Shown: in pieces, positions 21,603 through 32,839 of the stretch
Layout: every line of letters begins with the position of its first letter
Position numbering within the stretch: position 1 is the stretch's first letter
DNA from: Heterohyrax brucei
Taxonomy: Eukaryota > Chordata > Mammalia > Hyracoidea > Procaviidae
Assembly (NCBI GenBank): GCA_028571685.1
Contig: CM053140.1
Span: 219,933,323 to 219,997,322, forward strand
Direction of reading: 5' to 3'
Length of the DNA: 64,000 nucleotides
Notes under the pieces: model-generated
Told to the model about the DNA's origin: nothing
Databases searched by the model: none
The model's input: the letters and a program-made list of their open reading frames with translations, nothing else
Translations under genes and position numbers: made by a program

Positions 21603-22372
21603 CAGAGACATTAAATTGTTTATGTCTCTGAAAGAATCTAGCATACTTAGAAAAGACAGAACTTTTAGTAAAATCTCTAACCAAATGTTTACACATTTGA
21701 AATACCCCAAAAGCATCATGTTAGGACTTTAAATGATGTGCTTCCAGATACAATTCTGTGGAAAATTTATAAAGCAGGAAAAGATAACAGGTATAAAAGT
21801 GCTTAATAAATGATACTCTAAAAATGTCAAAAACTGGAATTCACAGCTTAAAATACAGGAAAAAAAGTATCTAAGAAACAAACAAAAACATGAGCACTAT
21901 GTAAATTGACTTCACAAGATATGACCACAACCTACAGTTTATCCCATGCAAGCACTAGTGAGCTAGTGCTGGTGGGGACAGCTGTGTGTACTTGGACCAC
22001 ACCCCAGAGGCATTTGACTTGAGATTATTCTATGTTGTGTCTTTCATTGTGAACTCTGATAGCAATGGCTTTAGTAGGAATAATACATACTTTAAAGACA
22101 GGCTGGGGGTAAATTCAAGTGTGTTCTGCTTCACTTGCTTGACTCAGAACCATATTCTCTTATTTGGCCAGAACTTACCAAACACATACACTACACTTTG
22201 TAACTCGCATACACGAACACACTTACACACACACTGACTCATTCATATACTATACCCTTACATTTATATCCTGAGTAAGAAAACAAAGAGTTAAGATGTT
22301 GGCACTATAGATGCAAAGTGGGACTGCTCAACATGATCCCTGCCGAAGGGCTTTGTGGTTACTGACCTGCAC
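21603..22372. other. Single-copy AT-rich sequence
   Basis: Nothing recognised. A CA-rich patch at 22195-22235 is low complexity. The 83-codon frame at 21986-22237 runs into that patch and has no domain. Confidence 0.45.
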
Positions 22373-22440
22373 CATTCAATTTCCCCAGGTGTTAATGCCT
22401 CCTTTGTAAAATGAGAATGATCATGCTGATTTCTAAATTT
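22373..22440 (+). repeat. MIR-like fragment
   Basis: CAATTTCCCCAGGTGTTAAT...TTTGTAAAATGAGAATGATC resembles the MIR 'cctcatctgtaaaatgggaataat' core. Short, so tentative. Confidence 0.35.
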
Positions 22441-22504
22441 TGGTCATAACTTGTCTGGACAATTAGAACAGCAGTCATTCTTGAGCATTTGTTGTTTTTT
22501 GTTT

Positions 22505-24047
22505 TTTGTTAGTTTTTTTTTTTTTGACAGTGATTGAATGAAAGTGTACAATCCAATACAAATTTGTATGCCCACCTACGTGCAGCTCCCACTACTCTCC
22601 CTGCCTGGTGACAGCACACTCCTCCTGTCTGTTCTATACATGGTATATCCTCCTAACAATCTTCTGTCCCCTTCTCTTCACCCTCACCCCACTCTCCAGT
22701 CAGAGGTCAGCAGGACAACATCCTACAGATACATAGAACCATAAAGTGCACACACGATATGGTCACTCTGTGTTGTCAAGTCCAATCCATTCCTGTCTGA
22801 AGAGCTAATCTCAGCCAAGATTTATTGACAAGGGTGGCATCAGGACAAGGAGCCATGCTCCCAGGGGAACCCCTAGACTCCTGGACCATCAACTGTGGTC
22901 TTTCAGCGGAGTTCTCAGGGTGCACCCCTTTTATTCTCATGTTGCCAATTAGACTCAACTTTGTGAGCCCCATCACGGCTATCACTGGTAGTGACCAGGC
23001 ACCATCTGGTTCCTCTGGTCACATGTCAATGCAGTCACCCACTCATGTGGGTCTCTGTGTCTTCTGAGTTCTCTTTCCTCCATGTCATTTTGGTCCTTGG
23101 TGACTGACATGGTTGAATTGTGTCCCCCCAAAAATATGTGTAGCCATGTGGCTGGGCCATGATTCCCAGTATCTTGTGACTGTCCTCCATTTTGTGGTTT
23201 CCCTAAACTGTATGTTAAAGGCTTAGGGTGGGGCTGTAAATTCCTTCATAGGATTACTTCCCTGCTCTGCTGTAAAGGGAGTTTCCCTGGAGTATGGCTG
23301 GCCCCACCCTTAATCCTTTCAGCCTGCTAGAGATAAAAGGAAAGAGAAGCAAGCAGAGAATTGGGAACCTCGTACCATCAAACAAGCAGCAGAGCGTGTC
23401 CTTCAGACCTGAGGTTCCTGCACCAAGATGCTCCCTGGACAAAGACTGATGCAATATCAGACTTTCCTCCAGAGCCGACAAGGGGAAAGCCTTCCCCTGG
23501 AGCAGACACCGTGAATGTGGACTTGCAACCTACCGGACTATGTAAGAATAAACCTTCCTTTGTTAAAGCCATCCACTCTCTGGTATTTCTGTTAGAGCAG
23601 CCCTAGCTGACTAAAACAGTGATCATCAGTTCCTGATGAGTTGGGACCATTTGGTGTGCCTCAGATGGCAGCTTGCTAGATTTTAAGACCCCAGACACCA
23701 CTTTCCAATACGAGGTACAGAAGACTCTCTTAGCAATATGCTAGTTATACCAATTGGGCCTCGATGTCCCCTGAGAGCATAGTCCCCAGGCCCCCCACCC
23801 TTGCTACTCTGTCCTTGCAATATTGGTTTAAGACTAGAGTGCTAATCTTGTTGTGTTAAAGTCCGGTTAAATCGGTCTTCTCTCTAATGTGTACTGTCAC
23901 TGATTTCACCCAACCAAATTTCTATCAACTATCTAATCTATAACCAACCCTCTCCTTCCCTCCCTCCCCTCACGTGCAGCTGTCAAAGAGTCTTTTCTTC
24001 CACACGTAAGTCTGTTTTTAAATCCTTATAGTAGAGGTCTCATAAAA
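22505..24047 (-). mobile_element. L1-B1, 3' UTR remnant
   Basis: From the T-rich stretch at 22496-22525 (poly-A tail complement) through AAAGTGTACAATCCAATAC to GGTCTCATA at 24047, this is an L1 3' UTR that stops at the end of the ORF2 terminus. It is split by a solo LTR at 23105-23618. Beyond 24047 the sequence switches abruptly to a second L1 3' UTR start, so this element is 5'-truncated or was cut by the next one. Confidence 0.85.
23105..23618 (+). repeat. Solo LTR, MaLR-like, sense
   Basis: Begins TGACATGGTTGAATTGTGTC and ends GCTGACTAAAACA: TG...CA termini and the 'TTGAATTGTGTCCCCCC' opening typical of mammalian MaLR LTRs. AATAAA at 23549-23554 could be its polyadenylation signal. The flanks GTGAC (23100-23104) and GTGAT (23619-23623) look like a 5-bp TSD with one change. 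It interrupts the L1 3' UTR. No internal viral sequence remains. Confidence 0.85.
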
Positions 24048-24367
24048 AAAACTTTTTATTGGGATTAAATGAAAGTTTACAACCAAGGTCAATCTGGCAT
24101 ATAAAACCCTGAGCCACCTGCCTTGTGTAACTCTATCTGCTCTCCTCACCCTATGACAGCAAACTCTTCCTTTTCACTCTCCCAGTATCCACTCAGTTAA
24201 CTCTTGTCCCCTTGTCTCCACCCTCTCTTCTTGCCTCTAAAAAGAAACCAGTTGGACAGCCCCATAAATACATTAAACAATGAAGTATACACACCAGCAT
24301 CATTCTGTGTCCCTTAGTCCAGTCTAATCTGTCTGAAATATTGGCTCCAGTACTGGTCTCAGCCTCT

Positions 24368-26713
24368 CCAACATGTTATTCTGTGTTTCTTGGATTAGTG
24401 CCAGCATTGTTGGGATGAGCCAGTGTCTCATTGTAGTTTTAATGTGGATTTCTCTAATGCCTAGTGATCATAAGCATTTCTTCATGTGTCTTTTGATTGC
24501 CTGGATGTCTTCTTTGAAGAAGTGTCTGTCTATATCCTTTGCTCATTGTTTAATTGGGTTATTCCATCTCATTGACTTTTTTGAAGTACCTTATAAATTA
24601 TGGAAATTAAATGTTGATCAGATATGTGGCTGCCAAACATTTTTTCCTAGTCTATAGGCAATCTTTTCACTCTCTTGATAAAGTCTTTGGATGAGAATAA
24701 GTGTTTGATTTTTAGGAGTTCCCATTTATCTATTGTTTGCCATTTGTGCATTGTTAGTAATAATTTGTAAACTGTTTAAGCCATGTATTACAGTCTCTCT
24801 CCATTCAGGATTATGATGGCTGTTGGTTTTGCATAGATGTGCCTTATTATGTTGAAGAATTTCCCTTCTATTCCTGTTTTGCTGAGAAATTTAACCTGAC
24901 GATGTTGGACTTCATCAAAAGTCTTTTCTGTGTCAATTGATGAAATCAAACAATTCTTGTCTTTTGTTTTATTCATGTGGTTGACTACATTAATTGTTTT
25001 TCTGATGCCTAAACCATCCTTGCATCCCTGATTTGAAGCCTACTTGGTCATGGTGGATTATTTTTTTTGATATGGTATTGAATTCTATTGGCTAGAGTTT
25101 TGTTGATGATTTTTACATCTAAGTCCATAAGAGATATTGGTCTGTAATTTTCTTTTTTTGGGCTGTCCTTACTTGGCTTTGGTATCAGGGTTATACCGGC
25201 TTCACAGAGTGAATTTGGGAGTGTTCCATCCCTTTCTATGCTGTGCAATCCCTTGAGTAGTATTGGTATTAATTCTTCTCTAAAAGATTGGTAGAATTCT
25301 CCAGTGAAGCTGTGTGGGCCAGGCCTTCTTTGGCTGGCAGTTTTTTAATTACTTCTTAAATTTCTTCTTTTGTGATGGGTTTATTAAGTTGTTTTACCTC
25401 TCTTTGTGATAGCTTTGTTAGGCAATATAATTCTAGAAATTTGGCCATTCCCTCTAGGTTTTCAAACTTGTTAGAGTACATTTTCATAATAGTCTGAGTC
25501 TTCTAATTTCACTTGGGTCTGTTGTGAAATCGCCCATCTCCTTATTTGAGCTATTTGTTTCCTCTCTGGTTTTTCTTTTAGTAAGATCAATTTTCTTGAC
25601 ATTTAAAAAAACAAACAAACAAGCAAACAAAAAAACAGCTTTTGGTTTTGTTAATTCCTTCAACTGTTTTTGTATTCTCTGATTCATTTAGTTCTGCTCT
25701 AATTTTTATTATCTGCTTTCTTCTGGTGCCTGAGGGGTTTCTCTGTTGCTCTCTTTCTACTTGTTCAAGTTGTGTGGTTAATTCTGTGACTTGGGTCATT
25801 TCCTCATTTAGGATGTGCATTTTTTAGATAAATTGACCTCTGAGTACTGCTTTTGCTGTATCCCATAGGATGTGTTTTCATTCTCGTTTGATTCTGTGAA
25901 TTTCTTCACTGCATCCTTCATTTGTTCTATAACCCAGGAACTTTTGAGCAAGGTGTTTTTCAGTTTCCATCAGTTTGAGTTTCTCCCCGTGTTTTTTTCT
26001 GATATTGACTTCAACTTTTATGGCCATAAGGTCTGAGAAAATGCTTTGCAATGCTTCAGTGCTTTGGATTTTGTTGAGATTTGCTTTATGGTCTAACATG
26101 TTGTCTATTCTGGGGAAGGTTCCATGTGCACTGAAAAAGAAGGTGTACTTGTCTGTTGTTGGGTGGAGTTCTGTATAGGTATACAGAGTTGAGTTGGTTG
26201 ACTGTTGCAATAAGATCTTCTGTATCTTTATTCTGTTTCTTTCTACATCTTTCCATTACAAAAGTTGTGTTTTGGAGTCTCCTGCTACTATTGTGGAGTG
26301 ATTTATTTCACTTTTCAGTGTTCTCAGCATTCCTTCAATGTATTTAGAAACTCTGATATTAGGTGTGTAAGTATTTAATATTGTTATATCCTCCTTACGT
26401 ATTGAAACTTCAAGCAATAATTCTGAACATCCTTGTCTACAGCTGTGGATTTTACTTTAAAGTCTATTTTATCTGAATTCAATATTGCCACCTCTAATCT
26501 TCTTTGCATGTTATTAGCTCAGTATACATTTTTCCATCCCTTGATTTTTAGTTTGTTCGTATCCTTGAGTCTAAGGTGTGTTTCTTGTAAATAACATATA
26601 GTTGGATTATGGTTTTTGATCCAAACTGTTACTTTCTGTCTCTTTATTTGTGCAGTCAATCCATTTACATTCAGTGTAATTATGGTACGTATGGATTTAG
26701 TGCTTTAATTTGG
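24368..26713 (-). pseudogene. L1-B2 ORF2 pseudogene (EN-RT)
   Basis: Remnant of the L1 endonuclease/reverse transcriptase. The endonuclease C-terminal part is at 25878-26210 with FFSAHGTFPRIDNMLDHK, where the usual S-D-H motif reads SDL, so a catalytic His is lost. RT finger and palm segments appear at 25048-25248 ([20 protein letters not shown]) and 24788-24976 ([13 protein letters not shown]). The total is about 2.35 kb, against about 3.8 kb in a complete ORF2. Large parts of RT and the C-terminal domain are deleted. Confidence 0.88.
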
Positions 26714-27164
26714 TATCTTTTGTGTGTGTGTGTTGTTGACAGTTCTTTTGTTTCACTATATACTCTGTTTTTAGTTGTTTTTCTTTTATGTGTTTTCATT
26801 CTTTTCAATGTTGGTTTTATATCTGTTGAGACTTCTAGATTGTGTTTCTTGTTTTATTGTGTAGTATTGTTAGTTTGTTTTATGGTTGCCCCACTGTTCC
26901 CTCCTAATGTTGTAAGTCTAAGCCAGTCTTTAAATTCTTCACATTGCCTCAACTTCCTCTCCACCTGAAAGGTCTATTAATACATTAATTTGTCCCTTTT
27001 TTAGTATTATGCTGTCACAATTTACATACCGAGATCTGTGTTTCCCTAATTTTAACATTTTACCTCTGATTGAGCTTTGTGGCTACCCTGACTGAGTTGG
27101 GCTCTGGATGCCCAACTGTGACCTGCACTGTGTCCTTGAGTATTGCCTGATGTTATTGATTTTC

Positions 27165-28042
27165 TAATGGAAGGGCTTCCTTCAATATTTCTTGTAATAT
27201 TGGTTCGGTTTTTGCAAATTCTCTAAACTTCTGTTTATCTCAGAATGTCCTAATTTCATCATCCTATTTGAGAAACAATTTTGCAGGATATTTAATTTTT
27301 GATTGGAGGATTTTTTCCTTCAAGGCTTTGTATATCATCCCATTGCCTTCTTGCCAACATGGTTTCTGTTGAATAATTGGAGCTCAGTCTAAAGGCCTCT
27401 CCTTTGTGTGTTCACTTGAACTGAACCTAGCTGCCTTTATGACCATTTCCTTATCAATCATTTTGTTAAGTTTAATTATGTTTGGTGTCTTTCTTTAGGG
27501 ATCTAACTTTTGTGGAGTTTGATGACTATCTTGGATAGATATCTTCTCATCTTTCGTGATGTCAAATAAGTTTTCTGTCAATGAATCTTCCACAATTTTC
27601 TTTGTATTTTCTGCTATCCTTCCCTGATCCAATACTATAATTACTCATAAAGCATTCCTCTTGATAGAGTCCTACAAAGCTTTTAATGATTCTTTATTTT
27701 TCTTAACTGGTACCTGATTTTTCCTCATAAATGCTGGTGTCAGTTGCTTTACCTTCAATCTAATTCTTCATTCCATTGCCTCACTCATGCTCTTCTGACT
27801 TTCTGTTGAACTGTCTAACTCTGTGGTTTTATTGTTAAACTGTTGAATTTTGGATTTTTGCTGCTTTAGCAATTCTTGTAGCTTGTTTAATTTTTCATCT
27901 TGTTCTACCACACTGTCTAATCTCCCTCCTAATTTTGTGAAGGGTTCTATATATAATTCTTTTGTATTCTACCTCTGACAAGTGCAGGAAGACTTCTTTC
28001 TCTGGGAATTTTTTTTATTTTTTATTTTGGAACTGGAGCCAT
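27165..28042 (-). pseudogene. L1-B2 ORF1 pseudogene
   Basis: Aligns with ORF1 of L1-D and L1-F: an N-terminus MAPVPK at 28042 followed at once by a stop, then a coiled-coil coding region, and a C-terminal region near 27165-27360. ORF1p is the RNA-binding chaperone of the L1 particle. Numerous stops and frameshifts make this copy dead. Confidence 0.75.
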
Positions 28043-29899
28043 CGTGATCTCCTTTGATTGTTACCTCTGAGCCATCAGAAAGCTGTTTTGATTTATTTGT
28101 TCGGTTATGTCAGTCTAAGTTTTATACATAAGGCCTGCCAATTAAGTTCACAAACTCATCAAAAAAATGCTACACCTTACTCCTAAATACCACTACAGTC
28201 ACCTCTGAAGTACTCTCCTTGGGAGGCTGTGCACTGATGCCAGCACCTAGGCCACCCTTCAAAACTATTTTTGAACTCTTTCTGCAATGGCCATCAGAGC
28301 TGTCATCTTATTACCCTTGATGTTCTGAATGTCATCAAAATGTCTTCCTTTCAATATTTCATTTGTCTTCAGGTAAAGAAAAAGCCATTGTGGCCAGATC
28401 AGGTGAGTAGGAAGGGTATTCCAATAGTTATTTGTTTAGTGGCCAAAAACTCCCTCACAGATAACTATACAATTAGGTTCACAAACTTGCCACCATGCTG
28501 TGTGCAATTGCCATTCTAGAAAGAGTTCCAGAATTGTTTTGGAAGGTAGACTAGGCACTGGTGTCAGTCTATAACTTCCCAAAGGGAGTACTTTGAAGGT
28601 GACCACAGTGACATTGAGCAATGAGGTATATAGCACTTAGAACAATTAGATTTGCAGACTTAATTTTCAGACCTCGTGTGTGTGTGTGTGTTTTAATTAG
28701 GTTTTGACTTTTAAAGTAGTCTAGTCATTTGACCTAGAGTTGTTATCAGAGCCTTAATAATTCTCATTCCCTGTCACCCAGTGGTCTGAGGGGTGACTGC
28801 ACTGAGAGATGTAACAGAAATTGGCTCAGGGGAGTCAGCAGAACTTTTCTGCCAGCTCTCCTTTTCTTTCCCTCCTCCGGCCCAGGTGGTGCTCTAGAAT
28901 TTAGAGTCAGATATAGAGCAAAGAGTAGGGAAAAGGCTGGGAATAATGAGCGAAATCACTGCATAGGAATGATTTGAGTCACAAAAGTTGACGAGCACTT
29001 AGCTTGTGAAACTCCGGTAATGGCAGCAATCACAAGCTCAGAGGAGTCAGTGGAATTTGTCTTCTACCCCTCTCTTGTTTCCCTCTCCAAGTCCAGGAGA
29101 AAAGCTCAAGGCCCACAAGTAAAATGTCCCACTACCACCCAGGTAACACACTAGGAGTTAGCCTCTGATGTAGAGCAGAGAAGGTAAGTGGGAAAGGCTG
29201 GGAACACCGAAGGAAATCAATGCATAGGAAAAGACTGAGCCCTGAAGGATCACGAGGACTTAGCATGAGATGGTCATGTGGAAGTCACCTGGAGGTCTGT
29301 AGGTACAGGGATCTGCAGCTCAGGAGAGCTACCAGAGGTTTTCTTCTACCCTTCCTTTTGTTTCCCTCTCTGAATCTGGGAGAAAAGCTCAGGGCACACA
29401 CATACTATTCTGCTTCTGATACCAGTAGTGCATGAGAATTTAGCCTCTAGTGTAGCTCAGAGAAGGGAGTGGGGAAGGGTGCTGCTGCACTCAGCTACCA
29501 GTAGCCCCTGTGTTCTCTAGTTATGGCAGTTTTAAACACAGCTCCTCAGTTAAGAAATGCTCTCTAGTCAGGTGCTGCTGCTCAGCATGGCAGCCAACCC
29601 CAGCCATGCTCTCAGGTACAGCAGTTCTAGTCATTGCCTCCCTGCTGGCAAAGATGACCTCTGCCCCTGCGCTGCCTGTTGGTTGCTGTTTCAGCAGAAG
29701 TGGGACCCTTTACACTGCAGATTTGCTCTGATGAAGGTAGTCATTCCCCTTCCTGTCACCCAGTCTGATCTCACTGCTTCTTGCCAGATCTTGGGCCTCT
29801 TAGAATGTCCTTTCTTTACCATTCAGTTGTTTTTCAAGGCCTTAGTTGTTAGACTGATCAAAGGAGACATGTGGCTGGTCTTCCACCTTACCCTGCCTC
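28043..29899 (-). promoter_or_regulatory. L1-B2 5' UTR with repeated units
   Basis: About 1.3 kb after removing mariner M5. It contains three diverged copies of a unit marked by GCTCAGGGGAGTCAGCAG (28824), GCTCAGAGGAGTCAGTGG (29036) and GCTCAGGAGAGCTACCAG (29317), each followed by a CTCTTTTxTTTCCCTC tract. It then passes into a second unit type (TGTGTTCTCTAG at 29509) shared with L1-D. By analogy with other mammalian L1s, the 5' UTR held the internal promoter. Confidence 0.65.
28126..28679 (-). mobile_element. Palindromic mariner element M5
   Basis: Left arm from CATAAGGCCTGCCAATTAAG, right arm 28505-28679 ending TTTTCAGACCTCG, inverse of each other. The middle carries the antisense transposase C-terminus (GGCCAGATCAGGTGAGTAGG). 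It lies inside the L1-B2 5' UTR, so it inserted after that L1. Followed by a short (TG)n. Confidence 0.88.
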
Positions 29900-30235
29900 A
29901 CCATGGTTTTCTTTTAGCTTTTGATACTTGTTTTTCACACGTTTTATGCCACAAATTCCAGTTTTTGACATTTGTAATAAAATTTTAGTGCATGATAAAT
30001 GAACCATTGTTCGCTTTCATAATTTACCTGGAAAGGAGTTGGCTACTTGAAAGTTATCTTTTTCTATTTCAAAGGATTTTTTTCTTGATGTCTTATCGAC
30101 GGCACTTGGCTGGCTGACTTGGATCACAGTGCTGGTGCTATTGGAGGTGCAGGAAAATGTCTTAAAACTTTCTACTTTCTTATTCCCTCACTTATCTATC
30201 AATTTGTTACACTATGGAGGCTTGCATGTTGCTAT
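29900..30235. other. Single-copy sequence, nothing recognised
   Basis: Sequence between the 5' end of L1-B2 and an RTE fragment. No repeat or coding signal was seen. Confidence 0.4.
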
Positions 30236-30612
30236 GATGTTCGAAGCTGTACCAGTGTATACAGATACAGTGTATACAGATATTCATGCACTACCAAAAG
30301 AATGAACAGGTCTGTCTCAGAAGAAGTACAGCCAGAGGGATCCATAGAAGCAAGGATGGAGAGACTATGTCTTATGTACTTTGAACATACTGTCAGGGGA
30401 AATCAATCCCTGGAAACATCATAAATTGGTGAAGTAGATGGTCAGTGAAAAAAAGGAATGCAATGAACAAGATGGATTGACAGAGTAGCTGCAACAATGG
30501 CCTCAACCATCCAACAGTGTGAGGACGGTGCAAGAGCAGGCAAGAGCAGGCAGTGTTTCATTCTCTAATACATAGTGTCATTATGAGTCAGAACTGACTC
30601 AACAGCACCTAA
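30236..30612 (+). mobile_element. RTE (BovB-like) 3' end, sense orientation
   Basis: Encodes on the plus strand RMNRSVSEEVQPEGSIEARM followed by LMYFEHTVRGNQSLETS, matching the end of the RTE polyprotein at 35433-35600 (KRTNRSVLEEIQPECSLEVKM). It ends with the shared tail ATGAGTCAGAACTGACTCAA. A 15-bp direct duplication (CAGTGTATACAGATA at about 30255-30285) replaces the usual CWRR-containing segment. This is the only clear sense RTE copy in the window. Confidence 0.85.
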
Positions 30613-30639
30613 TAATACAATTTTTTGCTGAATACTGAA

Positions 30640-30905
30640 TATGTATAGATGTGGTATAAGTGTGAGTACAAGTGAATACATGTTAGCATACATGCATGTG
30701 CTTGTGTGTGAGTGTACATGCATGCATATGGCAGTAAATATGGGACTGAGTATGCTTAAGTGTGGACAGGCACGTGTGTGTGCACTTGACAGCATGTGTG
30801 TGTATTATAAGAGTAGGTAATTAGACATCACTATGCTTATGTGTGAGCACATGCAGGTGTGTGAGTATGTGTATGTGTAAGCATGGTTGTTTGTGTGTGT
30901 CTGAT
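30640..30905. repeat. TG/CATG-rich low-complexity tract
   Basis: Repeated TGTG, CATGCATG and GTGTGAGTG motifs over about 265 bp, with alternating purine-pyrimidine runs. It is a degenerate microsatellite, best explained as expansion at a retroposon tail. Confidence 0.75.
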
Positions 30906-31830
30906 ATCTATGTCACTGGACCGATTTTGAAGAACAGTCCTCCATTCATGTGAGCAGAAAGACCTGAAGTCTTATTAAAAAGCTAGAGGACACTCAGTCA
31001 GTTAGCTCCTCAGGTGAGCTTCAAAGGACTCTTTTAGGGCATAATTTTTCCTTCCAAATTAGCTTTTAAATAAGGAATCAAATTACATAAGGAAAAAATT
31101 ATAGAAGAGGAAGTGGTCTGAGGAAAGAATGGAAAATTATCCCAGAAAGCAGAAACCAATGGGGATCAAAAACAGCTGATAAGCTGAACCTTAGTTTGCG
31201 AAATTGAAAGTGAGTAAAAATCAGTGAGTTTAGCTGTTTCAGCAAGGATGACATGGAGCTCAGGCCAAGAAACCAGCAAGGATCCTGCGATGCTAGGAAG
31301 ACTTCTCTCCCCAGCGTTTCAGAGCCTGTTGTGGAAGGACAAAGGTTTCCAGTGTAAAAAGCAAAGTCTCCATCTCGTGGTCAGACTCTAAACTGCAGCT
31401 CCTCTACAGCAAAACAAAATCTGTGCGGTAAAGCAAACTGTCAACTTTCTAAGCCTCCTCTCTCTGCTGCCCCGGCCTTTCCTCATCATGCAAAATCCTC
31501 CGTGTCTTCGAAGCATTGTTCTCCTGCTCTCTCTCCAGATTTTCCAACTCCCTGAGCTGGCTAAATACCTTCCATCCATTTCAATCTCTTTCACGATGTA
31601 CCTTTTTCCCTTATAAAATTTCAGTTACCAGATCACAAGTCTTTGGGAAAAAAGGGAAAGGAAAAAGAAGATCAAAGTCAGAGGCTATCAGATGTCTGAT
31701 TTCTGGATTTCTTCTTCTCAAAAGACTGGGAGTTGAGTTTTACCTAAAAGTGGGCCAGGGAGTATGAGTAATCAACTTCAAGACAGGAAGTTCACAGAAC
31801 CTACCTGTTTGTCCTTACGGATACAGCTTC
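30906..31830. other. Single-copy sequence, nothing recognised
   Basis: No repeat family or exon recognised. Frames at 31388-31594 and 31516-31767 overlap on opposite strands and have basic, low-complexity translations without domains. Confidence 0.45.
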
Positions 31831-31831
31831 A

Positions 31832-31940
31832 GATTTGAACTGCCCTGTAGATTTTCCAAGGAGTAACTGGTGGACTCCTACTGCCATTCTTTTGGTTAGC
31901 AGCTGTAACACTTAACCATTACAATGCCAGGGTTTCTGAT
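31832..31940 (-). repeat. AfroSINE, antisense, partial
   Basis: GAACTGCCCTGTAGATTTTC, GGTTAGCAGCTGTAACACTT and ATGCCAGGGTTTC. The tail half is missing. Confidence 0.85.
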
Positions 31941-31974
31941 TTGATCTGTTTCTATTTGATACTAACCCACAACC

Positions 31975-32135
31975 CAAATGAAACTCACTGCTGTCGAGTT
32001 GATTCCACCTCATAGCAACCCTATAGAACATGGCAGAACTGCTCCATAGAGTTTCCAAGGAGCACCCGGCAAATTTAAACTGCTGAAGTTTTGGTTAGCA
32101 GCCATGGCACTCAGACATTAGGCCACCGCTGTTTT
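31975..32135 (-). repeat. AfroSINE, antisense
   Basis: CACTGCTGTCGAGTTGATTC, GCAGAACTGCTCCATAGAG, GGTTAGCAGCCATGGCACTC. A well-preserved, nearly complete short-subtype copy. Confidence 0.92.
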
Positions 32136-32184
32136 TGAGTTGATACTATCTTTATCCAGGGTTTAAAACCAGTTCATTCCAGTA

Positions 32185-32365
32185 TGAGCCCCTGCTGAAA
32201 ACTTGCATTCCTAACAATTTCGAGGATTCTTGGTATAAACCAAGAATCACCTGGAAGTCTTTTTAAGTGTAGATTATGATTCGATACATATGGGGTAGAA
32301 ATGCAAGTTCTCAGCAGGGATGTGGACCCAAACCAGCCAGTCTGAAGCTCTGTCTTTACCTTACA
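32185..32365. repeat. MER5-like DNA transposon remnant
   Basis: 'AAGAATCACCTGGAAGTC' and 'GAAATGCAAGTTCTCAGC' recall the conserved core of MER5 (hAT-Charlie) elements (cacctgggaacttgttagaaatgcagattctc). Termini are not seen, so strand and extent are open. Confidence 0.45.
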
Positions 32366-32572
32366 ACTGAGAAGATAGCCAGCGGATAGACTCTGGCTAA
32401 ACTGGAACTCTAAAGGCAATTTGACTCCAAAATCAGGCTCTCAACTGGTATGCCTAGGTTTGTTTGTTTTTTTAAAAAGAAAACATAAAGACATGAAAAG
32501 GCATCAAGATGTTGTTATGTGAAAACAAAAGGCCCACAAAATAATGCAATACAAGTGTGTAAAAAGTACGTG

Positions 32573-32608
32573 CAAGCATGTGTGTTTGATGTGTGTGTGT
32601 GTGTATGC
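32573..32608. repeat. (TG)n-rich tract
   Basis: AGCATGTGTGTTTGATGTG followed by further TG units: a short interrupted microsatellite. Confidence 0.8.
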
Positions 32609-32654
32609 TTATAGACAGATGAATGTTGATGCTTGAAAGTGGGGTGAAGGAGGA

Positions 32655-32825
32655 GTTAGAGCAAGAGCTTGGGAACCAGCTTCTCTGGGTTCAAGTTCTG
32701 GCTCAGCTACTTAGCAATGTTGACTGTGTTACTTTTCTATATGGCACCAGATGAGTTGTAGTAAGGATTAAATCAGGTGGTACGTGGAAGCACTGGACAC
32801 ACTGTGAAACGCTGGGTAGTCACTC
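32655..32825 (+). repeat. MIR SINE, sense
   Basis: TTAGAGCAAGAGCTTGGGAA, TCTGGGTTCAAGTTCTGGCT, CAGCTACTTAGCAATGTTGAC and 'AGTAAGGATTAAATCAGG' follow the MIR order from head to 3' core. Ancient SINE common to all mammals. Confidence 0.85.
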
Positions 32826-32839
32826 AGCCCGTGTTATGC

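Larger units (their letters stand above)
24048..29899 (-). mobile_element. L1-B2, near full-length LINE-1
   Basis: On the minus strand, right to left: the 5' UTR starts near 29899 (complement of CTTACCCTGCCTC), ORF1 lies at about 28042-27165, ORF2 at about 26713-24368, and a short 3' UTR at 24367-24048. There is a deletion joining 3' UTR sequence to ORF2 near 24367, and another in ORF2 near 24770-24790. Mariner element M5 sits in the 5' UTR. All frames are broken. Confidence 0.88.

Noticed and set aside
26609-26968. Hydrophobic 119-codon frame that looks like a membrane protein
   Set aside because: It is the complement of A-rich L1 ORF2 start and inter-ORF sequence. Antisense T-rich LINE DNA always reads as Leu/Phe/Cys-rich.
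29557-29988. 143-codon open frame, the longest one outside clear LINE coding sequence
   Set aside because: It lies antisense to the L1-B2 5' UTR and runs past the L1 end. The translation is Leu/Phe/Cys-rich with no domain, and a start without a supporting context.
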